64,000 nucleotides of DNA, taken from positions 2,604,001 to 2,668,000 of the forward strand of contig NZ_CP040786.1 of the NCBI RefSeq assembly GCF_021922925.1, written 5' to 3'. The translations under genes and the position numbers were made by a program. The DNA is from Clavibacter phaseoli (GTDB lineage: Bacteria > Actinomycetota > Actinomycetes > Actinomycetales > Microbacteriaceae). Each line of letters begins with the position of its first letter. The stretch's first letter is position 1. This document shows positions 16,491 to 25,782 of this stretch, one piece after another. Below the pieces are notes generated by a model. That model saw nothing but the letters and a program-made list of their open reading frames with translations, was not told where the DNA came from and did no database searches.

Positions 16491-16510
16491 TATCGTTCAC
16501 CTGAACGATA
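16491..16510. promoter_or_regulatory. Palindromic operator at the peptide-importer operon promoter
   Basis: Perfect inverted repeat: TATCGTTCA, two bases, TGAACGATA. Its left arm contains TATCGT and its right arm leads into GATAAT, either of which could be the -10 element. The Shine-Dalgarno sequence GAGGAGG follows directly. It lies 20 bases before the binding-protein gene. The natural candidate to bind it is the TetR protein encoded by the last gene of the same operon. Confidence 0.7.
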
Positions 16511-16529
16511 ATGAGGAGGGCCCGTCCCG

Positions 16530-18185
16530 ATGCCATCGATCGTCACCACCCGCACCGCATTCGCGGACGCGAGCTCGCGCTTCATCCGCGTCGTCGACCG
16601 CGCCGCGCGCCCCGACCGGCCGAGCGCGCCCAGCCGCCGCGCCGTCCTCGCGGGCACCGCCGGGATCGCGGGCCTCGGCCTGCTCGCCCTCACCGGGTGC
16701 AGCACCGGCGCGAGCAGCACGACCATCCCCGAGGCCGCCGCGACCGGCACGCCCGTGCAGGGCGGCCGCCTCCGCGTCGCGCGCCCGGCCGCATCCGCCG
16801 CCGAGACCCTCGACGCCGCGAGCTCGCTGTCCGCGTACGAGTACCTCGGCGCCCTCTACAACCGGCTCGTCAAGCTCGACGAGAAGGGCGAGACGATCCC
16901 CGACCTCGCGGAGGAGTGGACGGCGAGCGCCGACGGCGTCACCTGGACCTTCCGGCTCCGCCGCGGCGTCCGCTTCCACGACGGCTCGCGGTTCACGGCC
17001 GACGACGCGATCGCCTCCATCCAGCACATCCTCGATCCCGCGACGGCCTCCCCGCAGGGCGGCGTGCTCGGCGACATGCTCGACCCGGGCAGCATGTCGG
17101 CGCCGGATCCGCACACCGTCGTCTTCCAGCTGAAGACCCCCAACGCGGAGTTCCCGTCGCTCCTCACGGCGTACCAGTGCTACATCGTGCCGGCGGACGC
17201 GATCGCGACCATCAGCAGCACGGGCATCGGCACGGGGCCGTTCCGCCTCTCGTCGTTCCACCCGGCGGGATCCGGCAGCGTCGAGGCCTTCGAGGACCAC
17301 TTCGCCGGCCGACCGGTGCTCGACGGCATCGACTTCTCCTCCATCCAGGACACGACCGCGCGGGTGAACGCCCTGCTCGCCGGGCAGATCGACCTGATCT
17401 CGCAGACCAACCTCGACTTCGCCACCGCGCGGGTCGTCTCCGCGTCGAGCCGCGCCACGGTCGCCCGCGTGGTGGACGCGCAGTGGTACACGATCCCGAT
17501 GCTCGCCACGAGCGCCGAGTTCCAGGATCCGCTCGTGCGCCAGGCCATGAAGCTCGCGTACGACCCCGAGCAGATCGTCGCCACCGCGCTGCAGGGCACC
17601 GGCACCGCCGGCTGGGACAACCCCGTGCCGCCGTCGCTCGCGGCGTTCGTCGACGTCGACCGCGCGTACGACCCCGACCAGGCCAAGGCGCTGCTCGCGA
17701 AGGCGGGCGTGCCGGGGCTGCGGACCACGATCCACACCTCCAGCTACGAGTCGGTGTTCACGCCCATGGCGGTCGCCTACCGCGACCAGGTGAAGGCCGC
17801 GGGCATCGACCTCACGGTCACGAACGCCTCCTCCGACTCGTACTACACGGAGATCTGGATGCAGAAGCCGCTCATGGTGAGCTACTGGTTCACCGGCCGG
17901 CCCATCGACCAGCTGCTCAACCAGATCTTCCGCACCGACTCCTCCTACAACGAGAGCGCGTGGTCGAACCCGACCTTCGACGCGCTCCTCGACGACGCCC
18001 GCGCCACGATGGACGACGACCGGCGCCGGACGCTCTACCAGGACGCCCAGCGGATCGTGGTGGAGGACAGCGCCGACATGACGCCCATGTTCGGCGACCG
18101 GCTCGTGGGCATCTCCCGCGACGTCGTCAACTACCGCGAATACGGCTTCGAGTTCGACCACCTCGCGATCGGATTCCGCCGATGA
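16530..18185 (+). CDS. Oligopeptide ABC transporter substrate-binding lipoprotein
   Basis: 551 aa extracytoplasmic binding protein of the SBP_bac_5 (DppA/OppA) family. The N-terminus has a twin-arginine segment SRRAVLAGTAG followed by the lipobox LTGC at about residue 58, so it is probably exported folded and lipid-anchored. The N-terminal region is unusually long before the signal sequence (about 35 residues). Family hallmarks include LAEEWTASADGVTWTFRLRRGVRFHDG and FTADDAIASI. It is the first gene of a coupled operon and overlaps the permease start by ATGA. Confidence 0.93.
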   Translation: MPSIVTTRTAFADASSRFIRVVDRAARPDRPSAPSRRAVLAGTAGIAGLGLLALTGCSTGASSTTIPEAAATGTPVQGGRLRVARPAASAAETLDAASSLSAYEYLGALYNRLVKLDEKGETIPDLAEEWTASADGVTWTFRLRRGVRFHDGSRFTADDAIASIQHILDPATASPQGGVLGDMLDPGSMSAPDPHTVVFQLKTPNAEFPSLLTAYQCYIVPADAIATISSTGIGTGPFRLSSFHPAGSGSVEAFEDHFAGRPVLDGIDFSSIQDTTARVNALLAGQIDLISQTNLDFATARVVSASSRATVARVVDAQWYTIPMLATSAEFQDPLVRQAMKLAYDPEQIVATALQGTGTAGWDNPVPPSLAAFVDVDRAYDPDQAKALLAKAGVPGLRTTIHTSSYESVFTPMAVAYRDQVKAAGIDLTVTNASSDSYYTEIWMQKPLMVSYWFTGRPIDQLLNQIFRTDSSYNESAWSNPTFDALLDDARATMDDDRRRTLYQDAQRIVVEDSADMTPMFGDRLVGISRDVVNYREYGFEFDHLAIGFRR

Positions 18186-19207
18186 ACGTCTCCGTGCACG
18201 TCCTCCGCCGTCTCGGCACCGCGATCCTCACGATCGTGCTCGCGTCGCTCTTCGTGTTCCTCGCGATCCAGCTGCTGCCCGGCGACGTGGCGCAGCAGCT
18301 CCTCGGGCAGGACGCGACCCCCGAGGCCGTCGCGACGCTGCGCGAGTCGCTCGGGCTCGACCGGAACGTGTGGCTGCGCTACGGCGACTGGCTGCTCGGC
18401 GCCGCGCGCGGCGACTTCGGAACGTCGCTCGTGAGCGGGGACCCGGTCGCGCCGACCCTCCTCGTCGCGTTCCGCAACAGCATGCTCATCGCGGTGCCGG
18501 CGATGCTCGTCGGCGTGACGCTGTCGCTCGCGCTCGGCGTCGTCGCGGGCGTGCGTCGCGGCCGCGCGAGCGACTCGGTGATCAGCATCGTGAGCCTCGT
18601 GGTGATGAGCGTCCCCGAGTTCATGGTCGCCACCGTGCTCGTGCTGCTGTTCGCCATCACGATCCCCGTCTTCCCCGCCGTGGTCCTCCGCGGGAGCGAC
18701 GCCACGGTCGCCGAGCTGCTGCCCTCGGTGTGGCTTCCGGTGATCGTGCTGACGCTCGCCATGGCCGCCTACATCGTGCGCACCATGCGCTCCTCGACCA
18801 TCGACGTGATGGCGTCCGAGTTCGTCACGACGGCCGAGCTCAAGGGCCTCACGACCCGGCAGGTGGTGTGGCGGCACGCGGTGCCGAGCGCGCTGCTGCC
18901 GACGCTCAACGTGGTCGCGCTCAACGTCGCGTGGCTGCTCGGCGGGGTCGTCGTGGTCGAGAACGTCTTCAACTACCCGGGCATGGGCAAGCTCATGCTC
19001 GAGTCGGTCTTCACGCGCGACCTGCCGACCATCCAGGCCATCGCGCTGCTGAGCGCCGCCGTGTACGTGGTCTGCAACCTCGCGGCCGACCTCGTGGCGC
19101 TCGCGCTGGATCCACGGCTCCGCACCCGCCGGAGCGCCCGCCGCACCCGGCCCGCGCGATCCACCCGACCCGCCCGACCCGCCACCCGACGGAAGGCCCG
19201 CGCATGA
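18182..19207 (+). CDS. Peptide ABC transporter permease (DppB type)
   Basis: 341 aa. The N-terminal motif of this family is visible (RRLGTAILTIVLASLFVFLAIQLLPGD and ESLGLDR). Six hydrophobic helices are present, and the EAA loop lies near ATTAELKGLTTRQVVWRHAVPSA. The C-terminus is an arginine-rich tail of about 30 residues (RTRRSARRTRPARSTRPAR), which is not part of the family fold. Pairs with the next gene to form the membrane channel. Confidence 0.92.
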   Translation: MNVSVHVLRRLGTAILTIVLASLFVFLAIQLLPGDVAQQLLGQDATPEAVATLRESLGLDRNVWLRYGDWLLGAARGDFGTSLVSGDPVAPTLLVAFRNSMLIAVPAMLVGVTLSLALGVVAGVRRGRASDSVISIVSLVVMSVPEFMVATVLVLLFAITIPVFPAVVLRGSDATVAELLPSVWLPVIVLTLAMAAYIVRTMRSSTIDVMASEFVTTAELKGLTTRQVVWRHAVPSALLPTLNVVALNVAWLLGGVVVVENVFNYPGMGKLMLESVFTRDLPTIQAIALLSAAVYVVCNLAADLVALALDPRLRTRRSARRTRPARSTRPARPATRRKARA

Positions 19208-20085
19208 CCGCGACGCCCCTGCCCACCCGCCCCGGAGGCCGCCTGCGCGGGTGGACGACCCCGCTCCGGGCGTCGACGGCGCTGTCCGTCGGGCTCGCGA
19301 TCATCGCGATCCACGTCGTGCTCGCGGTGCTCGCGCCGTGGATCGCCGGGCACGACCCCGTCGCGACCGACTCGACGGACGTGCTCTCCGGCACGTCGTG
19401 GGCGCACTGGCTCGGCACCGACCAGTACGGCCGCGACGTGCTCTCGCGCGTCCTCAACGGCGGCCGGTACGCGCTCGTCGTGACCTTCCTCGCGACCACC
19501 ATCGCGGTCGCGGTCGGCACGGTCGTCGGCTGCGTCACGGCGTACGCGGAGGGCTGGCTCGACGAGGTCGTGATGCGGATCGTGGACGCGCTGCTGAGCG
19601 TGCCGTCGATCCTCGCGCTGCTCGTGGTGGTGACGGTCTTCGGATCCGGCCTCGGGGTGATCGTGCTCGCGGTGACCGTCGTCTACGCGCCCGCCGTCAC
19701 GCGGGTGGTGCGCGGCGCCGCGCGGACCGTGATCACGCAGGACTACGTCACGGCGGCGCGCGCCCGGGGCGAGGGGCCGCTGAGCATCGTGTTCCGCGAG
19801 ATCCTGCCGAACGTGCTCGACGTCGTGCTCGTGGAGTACGCGATGCGGGCCTCGTGGATCGTGCTGCTGATCTCCACGCTCTCCTTCCTCGGCTTCGGCG
19901 CCAACCCGCCGACGCCCGACTGGGGGCTGATGGTGCAGGAGAACCGCACCGCCCTCACGGTCGTGCCGCTCGGCACGCTCGCGCCGATCGTGGCGCTCGC
20001 GACCCTCGTGGTCGGCCTCAACCTCAGCGCCGACGGGCTCAGCAAGTCGCTCGGCGTGGACCGCGCCCAGAGGGGGATCGCATGA
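19204..20085 (+). CDS. Peptide ABC transporter permease (DppC type)
   Basis: 293 aa. The signature HWLGTDQYGRDVLSRVLNGGR of DppC-type permeases is intact, and the EAA loop lies at TAARARGEGPLSIVFREILPN. TLSFLGFGANPPTPDWGLMVQENR is the usual segment in the C-terminal half. ATG 19204 overlaps the preceding stop by ATGA, and its own stop overlaps the ATP-binding gene. Confidence 0.93.
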   Translation: MTATPLPTRPGGRLRGWTTPLRASTALSVGLAIIAIHVVLAVLAPWIAGHDPVATDSTDVLSGTSWAHWLGTDQYGRDVLSRVLNGGRYALVVTFLATTIAVAVGTVVGCVTAYAEGWLDEVVMRIVDALLSVPSILALLVVVTVFGSGLGVIVLAVTVVYAPAVTRVVRGAARTVITQDYVTAARARGEGPLSIVFREILPNVLDVVLVEYAMRASWIVLLISTLSFLGFGANPPTPDWGLMVQENRTALTVVPLGTLAPIVALATLVVGLNLSADGLSKSLGVDRAQRGIA

Positions 20086-21830
20086 TGCCCGGCAACGTCG
20101 AGGACACCCTCACCGGCCAGGTGCGGCTCGGCACCGTCGTGCGCGTCGCCGACCTCGCCATCTCCTACGCGGCCGGGCGCACCGACGTGCCCGTCGTGCG
20201 CGGCGTGAGCTTCGAGATCCGCGCCGGACGCGCGCTCGGGCTCGTCGGGGAGTCCGGCAGCGGCAAGTCCACGGTCGCCCGGACCCTGCTCGCGCACCTG
20301 CGCCGCGGATCCCGCGTCGTGGGCGGATCCGTCGAGGTCGCCGGCGACGACGTGTTCGCCCTCTCGCCCGCCGCGACGCGCGAGCTGCGCGGCGGCACCG
20401 CCGCGGTCGTCGCGCAGAACGCCGGCCAGGCGCTCACGCCGTCGATGCGCGTCGGCCGCCAGCTCCGCGAGGCCCTCGAGAGCCACGGGCTGCCGAGCGA
20501 CGACGAGCGGGTCGCGGAGCTGATCCGGCTCGTGCGCCTGCCCGATCCCGCGACCATCGTGCGGCGCTACCCGCACCAGCTCTCCGGCGGGCAGCAGCAG
20601 CGGATCGCGATCGCCATGGCCGTGGCCGCGCGCCCCCGGGTGCTCGTGCTCGACGAGCCGACGACCGCGCTCGACGTCGTGACGCAGGCGGCCGTGCTGA
20701 CCCTGATCCGCGACCTCGCCCGCGAGCTCGGCATGGCGGTGCTGCTCGTCAGCCACGACCTCGGCGTCGTCTCGACGATGGTCGACGAGATCGCCGTGAT
20801 GCGCGACGGCGTCATCGTGGAGCACCGGCCGACGGCGGACCTGTTCGCGTCGCCCGAGCACGCGTACACGCGCGAGCTGCTGGCGGCGATCCCGGGGAGC
20901 ATCGCCCCGGGCGGCGCCGGCCCGGACGCCCCGCCGACCGCTCCCGACGCGATGACCCCGATGGTCGTCGCCGACGGCCTGGTGGTCCGCTACGGCCGCG
21001 GCCTGCCCGCCGCGGTGTCCGACGTGTCGTTCACGATCGCGCCGCGCGAGACCCTCGCGGTCGTCGGCGAGTCCGGCAGCGGCAAGACCACGCTCGCGAC
21101 CGCCCTCGCGGGGCTGGTGCCCACCGAGTCGGGCACCTTCCGCTTCCAGGGCGACGGCGTGACGGGCGACCTGACCTCCGCGGTCGCCGGCCGCGCGCCC
21201 GAGCTGCGGCGCGCGGTGCAGCTCGTGTTCCAGAACGCCGACACGTCGCTCAACCCGCGGCGGACCGTCGGCGCCGCGATCGCCCGGCCGCTCAAGCTCT
21301 TCACGGGCCGCGCGTCCGCGGAGCGCGTGGGCGAGATCCTCACCGAGGTGGGGCTGTCGCCGGACTTCGCGGCGCGGCTCCCGAGCCAGCTCTCGGGCGG
21401 CCAGCGGCAGCGCGTCGGGATCGCCCGGGCGCTGGCCGCGGGGCCGCAGCTCGTGATCGCGGACGAGATCACGACCGCGCTCGACGTGCGCGTGCAGGCC
21501 GAGATCCTCGATCTCCTCGCGACCCTGCAGCGCGACAAGGGCCTCAGCTGCCTCTTCATCAGCCACGACCTCGCGGTGGTGCGCGGCGTCGCGGACCGCG
21601 TGGCCGTGATGACCGGAGGCCGCATCGTGGAGATCGGCCCGACCGAGCGCGTGTTCCGCGGGCCGAACCACCCGTACACGCGGCAGCTGCTCGCGGCGAC
21701 GCTCGAGCCCGGCGCGACCGAGCTGCCGGCGGTGGAGGACGTGACCGCCACCTGGCGCGACGCCGCGGGCGGAGGGTGGAGGGAGCTCGGCGACGGGCAC
21801 CGGATCCGGGACTGGGAGGACGCACGATGA
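20082..21830 (+). CDS. Fused dual ATP-binding subunit of peptide ABC transporter (DppD-DppF type)
   Basis: 582 aa, two complete ABC ATPase domains in one chain, powering the importer. Walker A motifs are GESGSGKST (56-64) and GESGSGKTT (near residue 330). Signatures are LSGGQQQR and LSGGQRQR, and Walker B segments are VLVLDEPTTALD and LVIADEITTALD. The second Walker B has E-I-T instead of E-P-T, which is tolerated in the family. Two adjacent ATGs (20082, 20085) are possible; the first overlaps the previous stop. Confidence 0.94.
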   Translation: MMPGNVEDTLTGQVRLGTVVRVADLAISYAAGRTDVPVVRGVSFEIRAGRALGLVGESGSGKSTVARTLLAHLRRGSRVVGGSVEVAGDDVFALSPAATRELRGGTAAVVAQNAGQALTPSMRVGRQLREALESHGLPSDDERVAELIRLVRLPDPATIVRRYPHQLSGGQQQRIAIAMAVAARPRVLVLDEPTTALDVVTQAAVLTLIRDLARELGMAVLLVSHDLGVVSTMVDEIAVMRDGVIVEHRPTADLFASPEHAYTRELLAAIPGSIAPGGAGPDAPPTAPDAMTPMVVADGLVVRYGRGLPAAVSDVSFTIAPRETLAVVGESGSGKTTLATALAGLVPTESGTFRFQGDGVTGDLTSAVAGRAPELRRAVQLVFQNADTSLNPRRTVGAAIARPLKLFTGRASAERVGEILTEVGLSPDFAARLPSQLSGGQRQRVGIARALAAGPQLVIADEITTALDVRVQAEILDLLATLQRDKGLSCLFISHDLAVVRGVADRVAVMTGGRIVEIGPTERVFRGPNHPYTRQLLAATLEPGATELPAVEDVTATWRDAAGGGWRELGDGHRIRDWEDAR

Positions 21831-23893
21831 CCGACGACGCACGAGGGACGAGGCCGACCGGGGTCGGAGCCGCGACCGGAGAGGCTGACGGAGTGGCACA
21901 GCGCGACGTCTGGATCCCGATGCCCGACGGCGCCCGCCTCCACGCCCGCGTCTGGGCGCCCGCGACCGACGAGCCCCTCCCGGCGCTCCTCGAGTACCTG
22001 CCCTACCGGCTCGACGACTGGACCGCCCCGCGCGACAGCGAGCGGCACCCCTGGTACGCGGCCCACGGCTACGCGTCCATCCGCGTCGACATCCGTGGCA
22101 CGGGATCTTCCGACGGCCTGTTCGTCGACGAATACTCCGCGCAGGAGCTCGACGACGGCGTCGCGGTGATCGAGTGGATCGCCGCGCAGGACTGGTGCAC
22201 GGGCGCCGTCGGCGCCTTCGGGATCTCGTGGGGCGGCTTCAACGGCCTGCAGCTCGCGGCCCGCGCGCCGGAGGCCCTGAAGGCCGTCGTCACCGTGTGC
22301 TCCACCGACGACCGGTTCGACGACGACGTGCACTACATGGGCGGCGCGGTGCTCGGCATCGACATGGCCGCGTGGGGCGCGACCATGTTCGCGTTCAACT
22401 CCCGGCCGCCGCGGCCCGAGGTCGTGGGCGACGGCTGGGTGGAGCGTTGGCGCGAGCGCCTCGAGGCGAACCGGCCGATGACGCCCACCTGGCTCGCGCA
22501 CCAGGAGCGCGACGACTACTGGCGGCACGGCAGCGTGTGCGAGGACTACGACGCCATCGACGCGGCGGTGCTCGCGGTCGGCGGGTGGGCGGATCCGTAC
22601 CGCGACGCCGTCCTGCGCCTCGTGGAGAACCTGTCCTCGCCCGCGAAGGGCATCATCGGCCCGTGGTCGCACCAGTACCCGGACCGCGGCCTGGCACCCG
22701 GCCCGTCGATCGGCTTCCTGCAGGAGACGCTGCGCTGGTGGGACCGCTGGCTGAAGGGCGTCGACACCGGCGTGGAGGCGGATCCCGCGCTCCGCGCCTT
22801 CGTCAGCGACTCCGAGCCGCCCGCCACCAGCTACCCCGAGCGCACCGGCCGCTGGGTCGCCGCGGAGTCGTGGCCGCCGCCCGCGTCCGTCGCGGCCCAG
22901 CCCGTGCTGCCGCTCGCCGCGTTCCAGGGTCCGGCCGCCGCGGGCGACGCCGTCGTGGTCCGCTCGCCGCAGCGCACGGGCCTCGACGCGGGCCGCTTCT
23001 TCCCGTTCGGCAACGCGACCGACCTGCCGCCGGACCAGCGCGCCGAGGACGGCCTCTCCGTCTGCTTCGACCTGCTGCTCGACGAGCCGCTGGACGTGCT
23101 CGGCAACGTGCTCGTCGACCTCGCGGTCACGAGCGACCTGCCCGACGCGAACCTCGTGGTGCGGCTCTGCGACGTGGCGCCCGACGGCGCGTCCACCCTC
23201 GTGACGCGCGGCGCGCTCAACCTGAACTCGCGGATCGACCGCGCCCGGAACGACCCCATGGTCCCGGGATCCGAGGAGGTCGTGCGCGTGCAGCTCGTCG
23301 CCACGGGCCACGCGTTCCCGGCGGGGCACCGGCTGCGGATCGCGGTGTCGTCGGCGTACTGGCCGTGGATCTGGCCCCACGCGCGCGAGGCGACCCTCGT
23401 CGTCGCGCCCTCCCGCAGCGCCGTGACCCTGCCCGTCTGGACGCGCACGGAGGACGACGGCGTGCGCTTCGAGGAGCCCGAGCGGTCCACGCCGATCGCG
23501 ATCGAGCGGATCCCCGACGACTCCGGCCTACCCGAGCGCAGCGTCACCCACGACGTGGCGACGGGCGAGTGGACGCTCGACGTCGACCCCGGCTACGGCG
23601 GATCCCGGATCTACCCCGACGGCCTCGTCTTCACCGAGTCGAGCCGCGAGACGTACCGGATCACCGAGGGCGACCCGACGTCGGCCGTCGCCGAGTCGCG
23701 CTGGGCCATCGGCCTCGAGAAGCCCGGCTGGCGCGCGCGCCTCGAGACGACCTCGCGCGTGACGGCGGACGCTGGCGCGTTCCGCGTCGTGAACACCCTT
23801 CGGGCCTGGGCGCGCGACGGCGGCCCCGACGCACCCGAGGTGCTCGTCGCCGACCGCGTCTTCGACGACCTCGTGCCGCGGACCTCCGCGTGA
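21827..23893 (+). CDS. CocE/NonD-family (X-Pro dipeptidyl-peptidase type) hydrolase
   Basis: 688 aa alpha/beta hydrolase of the S15/CocE group. The nucleophile elbow is GISWGG with Ser at about 134. The N-terminal beta strand VWIPMPDGARLHARVWAP, the oxyanion segment LPYR and DIRGTGSSDG are typical. A C-terminal jelly-roll domain follows (from about residue 330), as in X-Pro dipeptidyl peptidases and cocaine esterase. No signal peptide is seen, so it acts in the cytoplasm. Placed between the peptide importer and its regulator, it probably trims imported proline-containing peptides or cleaves an ester or amide in the imported compound; that is inference. Confidence 0.88.
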   Translation: MTDDARGTRPTGVGAATGEADGVAQRDVWIPMPDGARLHARVWAPATDEPLPALLEYLPYRLDDWTAPRDSERHPWYAAHGYASIRVDIRGTGSSDGLFVDEYSAQELDDGVAVIEWIAAQDWCTGAVGAFGISWGGFNGLQLAARAPEALKAVVTVCSTDDRFDDDVHYMGGAVLGIDMAAWGATMFAFNSRPPRPEVVGDGWVERWRERLEANRPMTPTWLAHQERDDYWRHGSVCEDYDAIDAAVLAVGGWADPYRDAVLRLVENLSSPAKGIIGPWSHQYPDRGLAPGPSIGFLQETLRWWDRWLKGVDTGVEADPALRAFVSDSEPPATSYPERTGRWVAAESWPPPASVAAQPVLPLAAFQGPAAAGDAVVVRSPQRTGLDAGRFFPFGNATDLPPDQRAEDGLSVCFDLLLDEPLDVLGNVLVDLAVTSDLPDANLVVRLCDVAPDGASTLVTRGALNLNSRIDRARNDPMVPGSEEVVRVQLVATGHAFPAGHRLRIAVSSAYWPWIWPHAREATLVVAPSRSAVTLPVWTRTEDDGVRFEEPERSTPIAIERIPDDSGLPERSVTHDVATGEWTLDVDPGYGGSRIYPDGLVFTESSRETYRITEGDPTSAVAESRWAIGLEKPGWRARLETTSRVTADAGAFRVVNTLRAWARDGGPDAPEVLVADRVFDDLVPRTSA

Positions 23894-24549
23894 GCGCGGG
23901 CACCGGCGCGGGCACGGCCACGCCCGCCGCCCGCCGCGGCGGCAAGCGCGAGAAGCCCGAGGTGCGGCGCGCGATGATCGTCGAGTCGGCGCGCGCGGTG
24001 ATCCTCCGCCAGGGCCTCACCGCCACCGGCCTCCGCGACATCGCGGCCGAGGGCGGCGTCTCGGTCGGCACCGTGACGTACCACTTCGCGAGCGTCGCGG
24101 AGATCCTCGACGAGGTCGTCGTGCTCGAGACCGACCGGTTCTACGCGTCGATCGTCGAGGAGGTCGACGCCGACCCGGATCCCGTGCACGGCATCCGCCT
24201 GCTGGTCGAGCCGCTCTTCACGGGCACCGCCGAGGCCGAGGCGCACTGGCGCCTGTGGTCGGACTACTGGACCGCGGTCGCCCGCCAGCCCGGCCTCTCC
24301 GCCGACCGCCTGGAGCGCATCCGCGTCTGGGAGGCGTGCCTCGTCCGCACGATCCGCCGCGGCGTCGAGGGCGGCGCGTTCCGGACGGTGGACGCGCCCG
24401 AGGTCGCGCTCAAGCTCGCGGCCTACAGCGACGGGATCGCGACGCAGCTGTCCCAGAAGGCGCCCGGCCTCGACAACACGCGGGCGCTCGCGTGGATCTG
24501 GACCTTCCTCGACGCCGAGCTCGCCGACGGGACGCCGCTCTTCCGCTGA
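23890..24549 (+). CDS. TetR-family regulator, last gene of the peptide-importer operon
   Basis: 219 aa. The helix-turn-helix lies at about residues 45-70 (GLRDIAAEGGVSVGTVTYHFASVAEIL). A ligand-binding C-terminal domain of the AcrR/BetI kind follows (EAHWRLWSDYWTAVARQP). GTG 23890 overlaps the hydrolase stop (GTGA). Being the last gene of the operon suggests autoregulation through the palindrome at 16491-16510. Confidence 0.9.
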   Translation: MSAGTGAGTATPAARRGGKREKPEVRRAMIVESARAVILRQGLTATGLRDIAAEGGVSVGTVTYHFASVAEILDEVVVLETDRFYASIVEEVDADPDPVHGIRLLVEPLFTGTAEAEAHWRLWSDYWTAVARQPGLSADRLERIRVWEACLVRTIRRGVEGGAFRTVDAPEVALKLAAYSDGIATQLSQKAPGLDNTRALAWIWTFLDAELADGTPLFR

Positions 24550-24700
24550 GGCGGCGCCGAGCCGACGCCGCGACCGCGCCGCAGCCGCGCCGCGCCACCG
24601 TGCCGCCGGCCGCGGAGGCGGGCATGATGAGCGAGGCGACGCGGCCCGAGGGCACGCGGGACGCCGACCGCCCGCCCACCGCCGAACGCCCGGAGGATCC

Positions 24701-25660
24701 ATGCTCATCGAACCCGTCGACGCCGCCCGCGCGCATGTCAGCAGCCACGTCGACCCCGAGGACTTCGACGCGTTCTGGGCCGACACCCTCGCCGAGACCG
24801 CGCAGCACGACCTCGACGTCCGGCTCGCGCCGGTCGAGACCGACCTCGCGCTGGTCGACGTGCAGGACGTGACCTTCGCGGGATCCGGCGGCACCGACGT
24901 CCGCGCCTGGCTCCGCACCCCCGCGGGCGCGACCGGCCCGCTGCCCACGGTCGTCTCGTACGTCGGCTACGGCGGCGGCCGCGGACGCGCCGAGGAGACC
25001 CTGATCTACGCGGCCGCCGGCTTCGCGCACCTGCAGATGGACACGCGCGGCCAGGGCTCGTACTGGAGCGCCGGCGACACCGCCGACCACGGCGAGGCCG
25101 GACCCGCGATCCCCGGCTTCATGACCCGCGGCATCGCCTCCCGCGAGACCTACTACTACCGCCGCCTCTTCACCGACGCCGTGCGTGCGGTCGACGTGGC
25201 GAGGTCGCTCGACGTCGTGGATCCGTCACGCATCGCCGTGCAGGGCGGCAGCCAGGGCGGCGGCATGGCGCTCGCGGTCGCCGGCCTCCGGGACGACATC
25301 GCGGCGGTCTCCGCGTACGTGCCGTTCCTCTGCGACATCGAGCGCGCCACCCACATCACCGACGCGTACCCGTACCACGAGGTCGTCGACTACCTGAAGA
25401 CGCACCGGGGCCGCGGCGAGGACGTGCACGCCGTGCTGCGCCACTTCGACGGCGTCGCGTTCTCGCGCCGCGCGACCGCGCCCGCCCGCTTCTCGGTGGG
25501 GCTGATGGACGCGACCTGCCCGCCCTCCACCGTCTACGGCGCGTTCAACGCGTACGGGGGCGAGAAGGAGATCGTCGAGTGGGAGTACAACGGGCACGAC
25601 GGCGGCGGCATCGACGACGAGCTCGGCACGATCGCGTTCCTGCGGCGGCGGATGGGCTGA
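24701..25660 (+). CDS. Acetylxylan esterase / cephalosporin-C deacetylase (AXE1 family)
   Basis: 319 aa, carbohydrate esterase family 7. It removes acetyl groups from xylo-oligosaccharides (and, in relatives, cephalosporin C). The nucleophile is in GGSQGGG (Ser about 184). The family motif RGQGS is present (near residue 116). The acid/base residues are probably the Asp in VGLMDATCPPS and the His in YNGHDGGG. There is no signal peptide, so it is cytoplasmic and works on imported oligosaccharides. Start 24701 follows GGAGGA. It stands alone, 150 bases after the peptide operon. Confidence 0.92.
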   Translation: MLIEPVDAARAHVSSHVDPEDFDAFWADTLAETAQHDLDVRLAPVETDLALVDVQDVTFAGSGGTDVRAWLRTPAGATGPLPTVVSYVGYGGGRGRAEETLIYAAAGFAHLQMDTRGQGSYWSAGDTADHGEAGPAIPGFMTRGIASRETYYYRRLFTDAVRAVDVARSLDVVDPSRIAVQGGSQGGGMALAVAGLRDDIAAVSAYVPFLCDIERATHITDAYPYHEVVDYLKTHRGRGEDVHAVLRHFDGVAFSRRATAPARFSVGLMDATCPPSTVYGAFNAYGGEKEIVEWEYNGHDGGGIDDELGTIAFLRRRMG

Positions 25661-25782
25661 CGGCGGACCCGGGCGACACGCGGATCCGCTCCCTGATCGG
25701 GGGCGCGACCCTCCCCGAGGTCGGTGGTTCCGCGTAACCTGGGAGCACCTCGCCGGTGGAGCGGGCGGACCGGGAGGACATC

